Below, in pieces: positions 28,141-36,772 of a stretch of DNA of 46,715 bases. Numbering within the stretch: position 1 is the first letter of the stretch; the number at the start of each line of letters is the position of its first letter. Source of the stretch: Lachnospiraceae bacterium. Lineage in GTDB: Bacteria > Bacillota > Clostridia > Lachnospirales > Lachnospiraceae. The notes beneath the pieces are model-generated. The model saw only the letters and a program-made list of their open reading frames with translations. It ran no database searches and was not told the origin of the DNA. Location: NCBI GenBank assembly GCA_024688505.1, contig JAILDZ010000015.1, positions 1 to 46,715 on the forward strand, written 5' to 3'. The translations under genes were made by a program, and so were the position numbers.

Positions 28141-29525
28141 TGGCGCAGATCATAGTTTCAATTTCCAGATATACGATGATCATCCTCTTTGCGATATATG
28201 TGTATGACGCATTCAGGGTGATGTCTCCAAAGATGTCATATGGCAAAAGAGATGTGTTTTATACTCTTCAGGCCATAATCGTATTTCTAATACTCACAAA
28301 CGGATATGCCGTGTTATATCTTAAATCGGAGGATCCCAGGATCCTGCTTTTATATGCCATGGAGGTGGTATTTTTAATACTCGTGATCCTGGTGTTTAAA
28401 TACACATATCAGGATGCTTCGAAAGGCCTGATTAATAACATGTGCATGCTTTTTGTTGTCGGGTTTATCATCCTTTGCAGGCTGGACCTTAGTAAGAATT
28501 CTGAAGACAGCATTTTTAACTATACCGTCAAGCACTTGATATTTGCTGTGCTTGGGCTTGTGCTTACAGCATTTATCCCGCTTTTTATGAAAAACGCTGC
28601 GTGGCTTAAGGATATCCCTTTTTTATACGCAGGAGTGGGGATCATTCTGCTGGCATCGGTTCTTCTCGTCGGAAATACTGTAAACGGCGCCAAGCTGAAT
28701 ATAGGTGCCGGCATATTTTCATTTCAGCCATCGGAGTTTGTAAAGATCATATTCGTGTTCTTCCTGGCATCCATGCTCTCAAGATCTGATAATCTAATGG
28801 ATACGCTGATCACTGTGGCTGTATCCATGGTGTTTTTCCTGATACTTGTGCTGTCAAGAGACCTTGGAGCATGCGGAATTTTTTATATTGCGTTTATTTT
28901 CATGCTTTATACTGCAAAGCAGCAGCCCCTTATTGTAATACTTGGCATTGGTCTATTGTTTCCTGCGTTGTTCATGGCGGATAAGATCATGTCTCATGTA
29001 CATAAAAGAGTACTGGCATGGCAGGATCCGCTGTCTTATGCGGAAGACCAGGGCTATCAGGTGTGTCAGAGCCTTTTTGCAATAGGTACAGGGGGCTGGT
29101 TTGGTACGGGGCTTACTGAGGGCATGCCCTATAAGATCCCTGTGGTGGCGCAGGACTTTGTGTTTGCAGCCATTTCCGAAGAACTGGGAGCTGCCTTTGC
29201 CATCTGTCTTATACTGGTGTGCTTAAGCTGCATATTTAATGTGTTTAATATAGCGCTTCAGATCCCCGATAAGTTTTATAAACTGGTGGCATTTGGCCTT
29301 GGGATAGTATATGGATTCCAGGTGTTTCTAACTATCGGCGGGGTGATCAAATTCATCCCTTCCACCGGGGTGACACTGCCTCTGGTAAGCTATGGAGGAA
29401 GCTCGCTTCTTTCCACAATGATAATATTTGCCATCGTACAGGGTATTTATGTGATCTCAAGCTCTGAAGATGAGGAAGAATATGATAGACGAAGAAGATA
29501 TTACAGGAACAGGGCGCGAAGGTAG
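28137..29525 (+). CDS. FtsW/RodA/SpoVE family glycosyltransferase
   Basis: Polytopic; FQPSEFVKIIFVFFLASML, HKRVLAWQDPLSYAEDQGYQVCQSLFAIGTGGWFGTGL, VPVVAQDFVFAAISEELG-type motif, STGVTLPLVSYGGSSLL. Confidence 0.94.
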   Translation: MMAQIIVSISRYTMIILFAIYVYDAFRVMSPKMSYGKRDVFYTLQAIIVFLILTNGYAVLYLKSEDPRILLLYAMEVVFLILVILVFKYTYQDASKGLINNMCMLFVVGFIILCRLDLSKNSEDSIFNYTVKHLIFAVLGLVLTAFIPLFMKNAAWLKDIPFLYAGVGIILLASVLLVGNTVNGAKLNIGAGIFSFQPSEFVKIIFVFFLASMLSRSDNLMDTLITVAVSMVFFLILVLSRDLGACGIFYIAFIFMLYTAKQQPLIVILGIGLLFPALFMADKIMSHVHKRVLAWQDPLSYAEDQGYQVCQSLFAIGTGGWFGTGLTEGMPYKIPVVAQDFVFAAISEELGAAFAICLILVCLSCIFNVFNIALQIPDKFYKLVAFGLGIVYGFQVFLTIGGVIKFIPSTGVTLPLVSYGGSSLLSTMIIFAIVQGIYVISSSEDEEEYDRRRRYYRNRARR

Positions 29526-30990
29526 GGCGTCAAAGAAAAAAAGCAGGTCTTCTGCCAGGAGAAAGCCCATAAAGACTAAAACCATAAACACCGAATTTGC
29601 AGTGGTTTCCTATGCATTTGCGGCTGTTTTTGTTGCGCTTATCCTTTATCTTTCATATTATCTGATATTTAAAAGCGAGGACTTCATCAGCAGTCCCTAT
29701 AATTCCAGAGTGAAGGAAATGGATGAGGACGTGATCCGTGGGAATATTTACTCTGCAGATAAGGTGCTTCTGGCCACTACCAGGGTACTAAAAGACGGCA
29801 CTGAAGAAAGGATATATCCTGAAGGAAGGATGTATGCTCATGTGGTGGGATACAGCACAAAGGGTATGTCAGGGCTGGAACTGGATGCCAATTTTTCATT
29901 GCTTAGATCCCATTCATCCGTGGGAGAGCGTCTTACCAATGACCTTACGGGAGAAAAGAATGTGGGAGACAGTGTGGTAACCACATTGGATTCCGAAATA
30001 CAGGCTGCTGCCTATAAATCCCTTTCCACATATGACGGAGCCGTGATAGTTATGGACCCTGAAACCGGAGAGATCCTTGCTATGGTATCCGAACCTTCCT
30101 TTGATCCGAATACGCTTACCAGAGACTGGGAGTTTTATATGGAGGATTCCGAATCCGGCATCCTTGTGAACAGAGCCACCCAGGGACAGTATCCTCCCGG
30201 GTCCACATATAAGATCGTGACGGCCCTGGCATATTTAAGATCCGGCGGAAAAACGGAAGATATGTTTCATTGCGGCGGAAGTTATGGAGAAAGCAGTGAT
30301 GAGGAGGATGAATATATCATTCATTGCTACAATAACAAGGCTCACGGGGATGAAGATCTTATCACAGCCTTTGCTAAGTCATGTAATGTTGCATTTTCAC
30401 AGGTGGCTTTAAAGATTCCTTATGAAACCTATCTTGACACCAATAAAGATCTGCTGTTTAACACCACGCCTCCCGTAAGCTTTTCAAATGCCAAGGGCGG
30501 AAGCTTTTCATTAAAGGAAAATGACAAGACAGATATGTGGATGCAGACCGGAATAGGACAGGGTGAAACAATGGTATCACCTCTTCAAATGCTTATGATA
30601 GCATCAGCTGTGGCAAATGACGGTATCCTTATGAGACCGTATCTTATAGACCATACGGAAAACTCAGATGGGATCACTGTGGATCATTATACCAAGAGCA
30701 GTTACGGAGCGCTGATATCAAAGGAAGAGGCTGCCACATTAAAGCGTTATATGCGTGCAGTTATCACAGATGGTACAGGCACAGACCTTGATGTGGAAAA
30801 CTACACAGCATACGGAAAAACCGGTACAGCAGAGTATTCCACGGAAAATAAAGACCTTTCTCATTCCTGGTTCGTGGGATTTGCGGAAAGAGGAGATAAG
30901 AAACTGGCAATAGCCGTTATATTGGAAGGAAAGAACGGAGAAGTGCACGCTCTGCCTGTGGCTAAGGCAGTATTTGACGCTTGTTTTTAA
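29482..30990 (+). CDS. Class B penicillin-binding protein (PbpA-like transpeptidase)
   Basis: SxxK (PPGSTYKIVTALAYL), SxN (KSCNVAFSQ), KTG (YGKTGTAEYS). ATG at 29482 preferred (GAGGAAGA RBS); ORF opens at 29470. Confidence 0.93.
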   Translation: MIDEEDITGTGREGRASKKKSRSSARRKPIKTKTINTEFAVVSYAFAAVFVALILYLSYYLIFKSEDFISSPYNSRVKEMDEDVIRGNIYSADKVLLATTRVLKDGTEERIYPEGRMYAHVVGYSTKGMSGLELDANFSLLRSHSSVGERLTNDLTGEKNVGDSVVTTLDSEIQAAAYKSLSTYDGAVIVMDPETGEILAMVSEPSFDPNTLTRDWEFYMEDSESGILVNRATQGQYPPGSTYKIVTALAYLRSGGKTEDMFHCGGSYGESSDEEDEYIIHCYNNKAHGDEDLITAFAKSCNVAFSQVALKIPYETYLDTNKDLLFNTTPPVSFSNAKGGSFSLKENDKTDMWMQTGIGQGETMVSPLQMLMIASAVANDGILMRPYLIDHTENSDGITVDHYTKSSYGALISKEEAATLKRYMRAVITDGTGTDLDVENYTAYGKTGTAEYSTENKDLSHSWFVGFAERGDKKLAIAVILEGKNGEVHALPVAKAVFDACF

Positions 30991-31009
30991 GCGATTTTAT
31001 TGCTATACT
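30981..31009 (+). promoter_or_regulatory. Sigma-A-like promoter upstream of the NUDIX gene
   Basis: TTGTTT, 17-nt spacer, TATACT with extended TG; overlaps the PBP stop. Confidence 0.5.
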
Positions 31010-31042
31010 TTAAACAATTTGAGCCACCTTGGAGGATTTGCC

Positions 31043-31486
31043 ATGAAAGAAGCAGTCAGTTGTGGTGGTGTAGTCATTTTTCGAGGGAAGATACTTCTCC
31101 TTTATAAGAATTATAAAAACAGATATGAAGGCTGGGTACTTCCGAAAGGTACAGTAGAAGAAGGGGAAACCCATGAACAAACAGCGCTTCGGGAAGTGAA
31201 AGAAGAGTCCGGAGTGGATGCTGATATCGTAAGCTATGTAGGGAAGAGTAACTACAGGTTTACTGTGCCTGAAGGTATCGTGGATAAAGACGTACATTGG
31301 TATTTAATGGCTGCACATAGCTATCAAAGCAAACCACAGCAGGAAGAATACTTTTTTGATTCCGGATATTATAAGTTCCATGAAGCCTATCATTTGCTGA
31401 AGTTTGCAAATGAAAAGCAGATAGTGGAAGATGCATATCACACTTTCCAGAGACTTAGAAAGAATAATCTGTGGACTAAGCAATAA
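31043..31486 (+). CDS. NUDIX hydrolase
   Basis: WVLPKGTVEEGETHEQTALREVKEESGVDADIV is a full Nudix box; GGAGG RBS before ATG at 31043. Confidence 0.92.
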   Translation: MKEAVSCGGVVIFRGKILLLYKNYKNRYEGWVLPKGTVEEGETHEQTALREVKEESGVDADIVSYVGKSNYRFTVPEGIVDKDVHWYLMAAHSYQSKPQQEEYFFDSGYYKFHEAYHLLKFANEKQIVEDAYHTFQRLRKNNLWTKQ

Positions 31487-31800
31487 TGATAGATTTCAGT
31501 AAATGCAGATATAAAAGTGAACATTGTCCGGACATCTCAAAGATAGAAGAAAAGGCCGAAAATAATTCGCAGATGTCCGATATTTTTCTTATCACTTTAT
31601 CTGATAAAACGGATGAGCTTCTCACCATATACCCTTACAGCATCCTGCGACAAGATTATTACCATGATAAAGAACAGGCGGCAGTAGGCGCTGCCAAAGG
31701 GTATAAAGAAGCGTTATCCCTTACGGAAAGCATAATAAATGATGTGCTGCGAAGCAGCGGAACTATCGGGAGGGAACAGATTTGTCAGTATTTCTCCTGA
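31486..31800 (+). CDS. Hypothetical protein (104 aa)
   Basis: TAATG overlap with the upstream NUDIX gene and 19-nt overlap with the downstream gene; no family recognised. Confidence 0.6.
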   Translation: MIDFSKCRYKSEHCPDISKIEEKAENNSQMSDIFLITLSDKTDELLTIYPYSILRQDYYHDKEQAAVGAAKGYKEALSLTESIINDVLRSSGTIGREQICQYFS

Positions 31801-32642
31801 TACTAAAATGGATAGGTATAGTGCTTTTATGGATACTCGGTATCCTGCTGTTTATCATCCTGTACCTGCTGTTGGCACCTTTTCATTTGTCCGTCAGATT
31901 TGAAAACCGGGACACGTTTAAGATAGATGCAAGGATCAGATCCTTTTTATCTTTCGCAGGATTTCGTTTTTATAAAGACGACGGGCTTTTAAAAGAGACC
32001 ACCATTCACCTCTTCTGGGGCGCCTACAAAAAAGTGGACCGGGAAGAAGATGAAGAAGATGATGAGAAAGAAGAACCCGGGGTTATAGAGTCTGAGAATG
32101 AAAAACCTGCGGACGAAAAGGCCGAGAATGAACCGGTCAAAGAACCTGCGATAAAAGAACCGGCGGTTCAAAAGGAAACCATCAGGACTGTTTCCAAATC
32201 AGAACCTGAAGAAGAAGACGAACTGGATAAAGCTCTGGATGAACTGGATGCAGAGAATCAGTCCGGGGCTGCTGATGAAAAGAAGGAAAACAGGCTTGAT
32301 AAGATAAAGGCAATGATCAGTGAAGACAACATCTTTGCCATTAAAGTGATCGTAAGAGAAGTACTGATCCTTTTAAAACGCTTAATGCCGGATAAATGCC
32401 ATGTAGACTTCGAATACAGCATTGGCGAACCGGATCTGACAGGAGAGACATTCGGCGCCTTTGCCTGTATACCTGCACTTCTTAACAGGAAGAACCGGAT
32501 AGTTCCCGATTTCCTTTCAGATACCCCTTATTTTAAGGGATTTGTGGAGATAAAAGGGAAGATATTCCTGATTTTTGTTGTGACAGCCTTAGTGAAGGTC
32601 CTGATACATAAAGAATGCAGAGACCTTATTTTCAGTAAATAG
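31782..32642 (+). CDS. DUF2953-like membrane-anchored protein with acidic linker
   Basis: TTG start after GGGAGGG; N-terminal TM, PFHLSVRFEN..., Glu/Lys-rich linker, C-terminal CHVDFEYSIGEPDLTGETFGAFACIP; precedes GerW/YtfJ as in many spore-formers. Confidence 0.75.
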   Translation: MSVFLLILKWIGIVLLWILGILLFIILYLLLAPFHLSVRFENRDTFKIDARIRSFLSFAGFRFYKDDGLLKETTIHLFWGAYKKVDREEDEEDDEKEEPGVIESENEKPADEKAENEPVKEPAIKEPAVQKETIRTVSKSEPEEEDELDKALDELDAENQSGAADEKKENRLDKIKAMISEDNIFAIKVIVREVLILLKRLMPDKCHVDFEYSIGEPDLTGETFGAFACIPALLNRKNRIVPDFLSDTPYFKGFVEIKGKIFLIFVVTALVKVLIHKECRDLIFSK

Positions 32643-32659
32643 ATCGGAGGTTACAGAAA

Positions 32660-33085
32660 ATGTCAAAAGCAAATGAAGAATTTAATGAGACAGTGGGAGC
32701 ATTATTTAAAGGTATGGACACTTTTCTGTCCACCAAGACTGTTGTGGGAGAACCCATAGTTCTGGGTGATACCACCATACTTCCTCTTGTTAATGTTTCA
32801 TTCGGTGTGGGAGCGGGCGTCTTTCTTGGAGATAAGAAGAATAACGGAGCAGGCGGCCTGGGCGGAAAGATGACTCCCGGAGCTGTGCTCATTATCCATA
32901 ACGGACAGACAAGGCTTATAAACGTATCCACTCACACAGGAATGGATAAGCTCCTTGACATGATCCCTGATTTTGTGGATAAATTCAAAGATCTGACTGT
33001 TAAAAAGTCCGATGCGGATCCTGCCACAAAAGAGAAAGCGGCAGAAGCCATGCGCGATATGCTTGATAAATCCGTAGAGGAATAA
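32660..33085 (+). CDS. ytfJ: GerW/YtfJ family sporulation protein
   Basis: VGEPIVLGDTTILPLVNVSFGVGAGVFLGD...GAGGLGGKMTPGAVLIIHNGQTRLINV. Confidence 0.92.
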   Translation: MSKANEEFNETVGALFKGMDTFLSTKTVVGEPIVLGDTTILPLVNVSFGVGAGVFLGDKKNNGAGGLGGKMTPGAVLIIHNGQTRLINVSTHTGMDKLLDMIPDFVDKFKDLTVKKSDADPATKEKAAEAMRDMLDKSVEE

Positions 33086-33089
33086 TTTC

Positions 33090-34265
33090 TCAGAATACGA
33101 GTGTGTCTACAGTCGGAAGCGTTTCTTTTAAGTATTCCACTGTATGACGTATACGTGTGGCTCCAAGCTCACTGTTCTTTAAATCAGATACTGCGATTAT
33201 AAAGAGAAACCGTACACATGCACCCACATGGATCTTCTTCAGAGCTTCCTGTACAGCATCTTCATCTCTGTCGGAAAGATATCGGTGTAGGATCCTGTCC
33301 CACATGTGGTCAACGGTTTCTTTTGGTATTCCGAGGAAATTCATGGCGTTTTCTTCCTCATCTTCGGGGAAAGCCTTGTATGTCACATACAGTGCCATAA
33401 GATCGAAAATGGGATGCCCTACGGAAAGCGTATCCATATCGATTATCATTGGCTCATTGTCCACCATCATCACATTTTTCATCTGGCAATCTCCGTGGAC
33501 CACATGAAGGTCCTTTGGCATAGATTTAAAGAGATCTGCAAGCTTTGCCGCCAGATCATCCCCGATATATTCTCTGATCACATCCAGATATCCCAGAAAA
33601 ACTTCGGCAGAAGAGGGGAGTGTGCCCTCATCCATTTCGGTCTGATGAATGGATTTAATGAAATCAGTATATGTATCTATGGTCTTATCAATATTATCAG
33701 GGTCTTCGATGATAAGATCATTAAATGTCTTGGCATTAAGAAGTTCAAAGACTGAGCCGTATGAATTGCCGACCCGGACTATATCGTAGGAAATGGCAGT
33801 GGGAATCCCTTTAAGAAAGGCCATTTTTGCCATCTTTTTCTCGTTTTCTATCATAGGGATGCTGTCCGGAGAATCATATACTTTGACTATAGTATCTTCA
33901 TCCAGTCTGTACACAGTGCCATAAAAGCCTTTTCCGATGATCTCACAGCCGGTAACATCAAGAGTACGAAGTTTTTTCTTGATGTTAAAGATCTCAGTGA
34001 ACCCTGTGGTCTCGAAGATGCTGTAAATGTCATTGCTAACTTCGATTATGCTTAAAGAGTTACCGTTTATCCTGCCTATTTTCATAAAAGCTCTAAGGCC
34101 TGCACTAGAGATGTATATTAGACCTGAAGCATCAAATACCAGTTTTTCATGGGGATTACTGTTTATGACACTTGTGATCTCTGCTTCGATCTCAGAAGCA
34201 TTAGCGGTTTCGATCCTTTCAGGCAGATATATTGTTAAAATGTCTATATTTGATTCGTAATTCAT
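33090..34265 (-). CDS. STAS (anti-anti-sigma-like) domain fused to APH-like phosphotransferase/kinase
   Basis: N-terminal LVFDASGLIYISSAGLRAFMKIG (STAS) followed by GKGFYGTVYRLDEDTIVKVY, HVVHGDCQMKNVMM and IIDMDTLSVGHPIFDL (APH catalytic motifs). Confidence 0.85.
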   Translation of the reverse strand: MNYESNIDILTIYLPERIETANASEIEAEITSVINSNPHEKLVFDASGLIYISSAGLRAFMKIGRINGNSLSIIEVSNDIYSIFETTGFTEIFNIKKKLRTLDVTGCEIIGKGFYGTVYRLDEDTIVKVYDSPDSIPMIENEKKMAKMAFLKGIPTAISYDIVRVGNSYGSVFELLNAKTFNDLIIEDPDNIDKTIDTYTDFIKSIHQTEMDEGTLPSSAEVFLGYLDVIREYIGDDLAAKLADLFKSMPKDLHVVHGDCQMKNVMMVDNEPMIIDMDTLSVGHPIFDLMALYVTYKAFPEDEEENAMNFLGIPKETVDHMWDRILHRYLSDRDEDAVQEALKKIHVGACVRFLFIIAVSDLKNSELGATRIRHTVEYLKETLPTVDTLVF

Positions 34266-34316
34266 GATTTAGTCCTCCCCCGGTATCAGTTATAAGCAAA
34301 ACTATTATAACATAAA

Positions 34317-34347
34317 GAAGGTCCCCGGCGATATACCGGAGACCTTC
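34317..34347 (-). terminator. Terminator downstream of rpmB
   Basis: GAAGGTC(C)CCGG...CCGG(A)GACCTTC stem; on the - strand followed by TTTATGTT. Confidence 0.7.
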
Positions 34348-34374
34348 CTAAAAGTCTTTATAAAAGAAAAGGTA

Positions 34375-34560
34375 TTATGCTCTTTCCACGTTTCCGGAAC
34401 GAAGGCAGCTGGTGCATACATAAATTCTCTTAGCTGCACCGTTTACCATAGCGCGAACTGACTTCACGTTAGACTTCCACATCTTGTTGGATCTTCTATG
34501 AGAATGGCTCACTTTATTACCGAAATGAACACCTTTTCCGCATACTGCACATTTAGCCAT
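34375..34560 (-). CDS. rpmB: 50S ribosomal protein L28 (CxxC zinc-binding form)
   Basis: MAKCAVCGKGVHFGNKVSHSHRRSNKMWKSNVKSVRA...IYVCTSCLRSG; AAGGAGGTG RBS. Confidence 0.96.
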   Translation of the reverse strand: MAKCAVCGKGVHFGNKVSHSHRRSNKMWKSNVKSVRAMVNGAAKRIYVCTSCLRSGNVERA

Positions 34561-34670
34561 GAAATTCACCTCCTTAAGGATGTACTTGACTTAACCAATA
34601 ATAAGTCACAACATGTGACATTTTATCAAAGCTTTTCCGAAAAAGCAAGCCTTTTTAGTAACTGTTTTGA

Positions 34671-34698
34671 TTGTATTTTAACAAAAAATGTTTATAAT
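34671..34698 (+). promoter_or_regulatory. Sigma-A-like promoter of the Asp23-yloV-recG operon
   Basis: TTGTAT, 16-nt spacer, TATAAT, upstream of the CDS at 34744. Confidence 0.55.
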
Positions 34699-34743
34699 AT
34701 AATGAGTTACACAGAATTTTCATTGAAATGGGAGGTCCCTTAT

Positions 34744-35103
34744 ATGCAGGGTAAAATGGAAAACAAACTGGGTAAGATAAAAATCGATTCAGACGTGATA
34801 GCTACTTATGCAGGCTCTGTGGCTGTGGAATGCTTCGGTATCGTGGGCATGGCTGCGGTTAACGTTCGTGACGGCCTGGTAAAGCTGTTAAAGAAGGACT
34901 ATCTGTCCCATGGAATAGAAGTATTTATCGATGATAACAACGAGATCTCACTTTCGTTCAATGTGATAGTGGCATATGATGTGAATATTGAGACTGTCAC
35001 CAGAAACCTTATCGAGACAGTTAAATATAAGGTGGAATCATTCACAGGTCTTACCGTTAAAGATGTGCATGTGGATGTGAGCGGCGTGAGAGTCATAGAC
35101 TGA
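34744..35103 (+). CDS. Asp23/Gls24 family envelope stress protein (YloU-like)
   Basis: GKIKIDSDVIATYAGSVAVECFGIVGMA...KDVHVDVSGVRV; GGGAGG RBS; canonical position before the yloV-like gene. Confidence 0.92.
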   Translation: MQGKMENKLGKIKIDSDVIATYAGSVAVECFGIVGMAAVNVRDGLVKLLKKDYLSHGIEVFIDDNNEISLSFNVIVAYDVNIETVTRNLIETVKYKVESFTGLTVKDVHVDVSGVRVID

Positions 35104-35114
35104 GGAGGTATGTT

Positions 35115-36767
35115 TTGGAAATCACCACAATAGATGCTAAAGAGTTTCAAAAATGCTTCCTGGCTGCTGCCAAATGTCTGGAAAGCGAAAAAGAACGAAT
35201 AAACGAACTTAATGTGTTCCCGGTGCCTGATGGTGATACGGGAACCAATATGACAATGACAGTGATGGCTGCCGCAAAAGAAGTGGCTGCTATCGAAAAC
35301 CCCGATATGCACACTGTTTCCAAAGCTATTTCTTCCGGCTCTCTGCGTGGCGCCAGGGGAAATTCCGGTGTTATCCTTTCACAGCTCTTCAGAGGATTCA
35401 CAAAAGTGATCAAAACCGAAGAAGTGCTGACTGTGGAAATACTCTGTGAAGCAATGCAACGTGCAGTGGAAACAGCATATAAAGCTGTTATGAAGCCAAA
35501 GGAAGGCACCATCCTTACAGTGGCCAGGGGTGCTGCCGATAAGGCTCTGGAAATAGCCGATTCCACCACGGATATAGTGAAATTTGCAGAAGAAGTGGTG
35601 AAAGAAGCCGAGGCAGTCCTTGAGAAGACTCCGGATATGCTTCCTGTGCTGAAACAGGCCGGCGTGGTAGACTCCGGCGGTCAGGGACTGGTGCAGGTGT
35701 TAAAGGGAGCGCTTATGGTTCTTCACGGAGAAGATGTGGATCTTTCTTTTACGGATGGTGAAGAGAAAAAGGAAGCTGTCACTTCATTTACATACAATGT
35801 GGCATTTTCCATATCCCCAAAAGAACCTCTTACAGATAAAAAGAAAAAAGAGATCAATAGTTTTATAGAGAATATCTGTGAGATCCTGGATGTGAAGAGC
35901 AGCTCATCCAAGTTCTGGATCAAGCTTAATACAGATGTGCCCGGAGAGATCCTTACAAAAGCTATAGAGGTGGGTTCTCTTCATGAAGTTACGATTAAGA
36001 ATATGAAGGACAAGGATCCTGACGAAGGAAAAAATCCCGAGAATACCGTCAGGGAAGAGGCTGCTCCGGAAGGATCATCAGAAAAGAAGAAAAAGAAAAA
36101 AGATCTTAAACCTATGGGCTTTATCACGGTTTCATCAGGTAAAGGTCTTTCAAAGATATTTAAGGAACTGGGTGCCGACGTAATAATCGAAGGCGGTCAG
36201 ACCATGAACCCCAGTACCGATGATATCCTTAAAGCAGTAGACAAAGTGGATGCCGAGAACGTCTTTGTGCTTCCGAATAACAAAAACATTATCCTGGCAG
36301 CAAATCAGGCCGCTGAGCTTTCTAAGGATAAGAAGATATTTGTGGTGCCCACCAAGACATTACCGCAGGGTATCACAGCACTTATCAATTTCATGCCTGA
36401 CAGTTCTCCGGAAGAGAATAAAGACGCCATGACAGATTCACTTTCCACTGTGAAATCCGGTCAGATCACATATGCAGTTCGAGATACTGTGATTGATGAC
36501 AAGGAGATCTCCGAAGGCGATTATATGGGAATCGGTGATTCCGGTATTCTTTCCGTATCAAAGAATATGACAGAGACTTTCCTTTCCCTTCTGCATGAAA
36601 TGGTGGATGATGATTCTGCCGTGCTTTCTATCTACTACGGAAAAGATGCCAAGAAGAAGGAAGCAAATGCGCTTTATGAAAAGGCTAAAGAGGAATTCCC
36701 TGAGCTTGAAGTGGAATTCCAAAACGGCGGACAGCCTGTATACTATTACGTGGTTTCAGTGGAGTAG
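35115..36767 (+). CDS. DAK2 domain / YloV (FakA-like) fatty acid kinase
   Basis: LNVFPVPDGDTGTNMTMT, GSLRGARGNSGVILSQLFRGF, GVVDSGGQGL; TTG start after AGGAGG. Confidence 0.93.
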   Translation: MEITTIDAKEFQKCFLAAAKCLESEKERINELNVFPVPDGDTGTNMTMTVMAAAKEVAAIENPDMHTVSKAISSGSLRGARGNSGVILSQLFRGFTKVIKTEEVLTVEILCEAMQRAVETAYKAVMKPKEGTILTVARGAADKALEIADSTTDIVKFAEEVVKEAEAVLEKTPDMLPVLKQAGVVDSGGQGLVQVLKGALMVLHGEDVDLSFTDGEEKKEAVTSFTYNVAFSISPKEPLTDKKKKEINSFIENICEILDVKSSSSKFWIKLNTDVPGEILTKAIEVGSLHEVTIKNMKDKDPDEGKNPENTVREEAAPEGSSEKKKKKKDLKPMGFITVSSGKGLSKIFKELGADVIIEGGQTMNPSTDDILKAVDKVDAENVFVLPNNKNIILAANQAAELSKDKKIFVVPTKTLPQGITALINFMPDSSPEENKDAMTDSLSTVKSGQITYAVRDTVIDDKEISEGDYMGIGDSGILSVSKNMTETFLSLLHEMVDDDSAVLSIYYGKDAKKKEANALYEKAKEEFPELEVEFQNGGQPVYYYVVSVE

Positions 36768-36772
36768 ATGAT

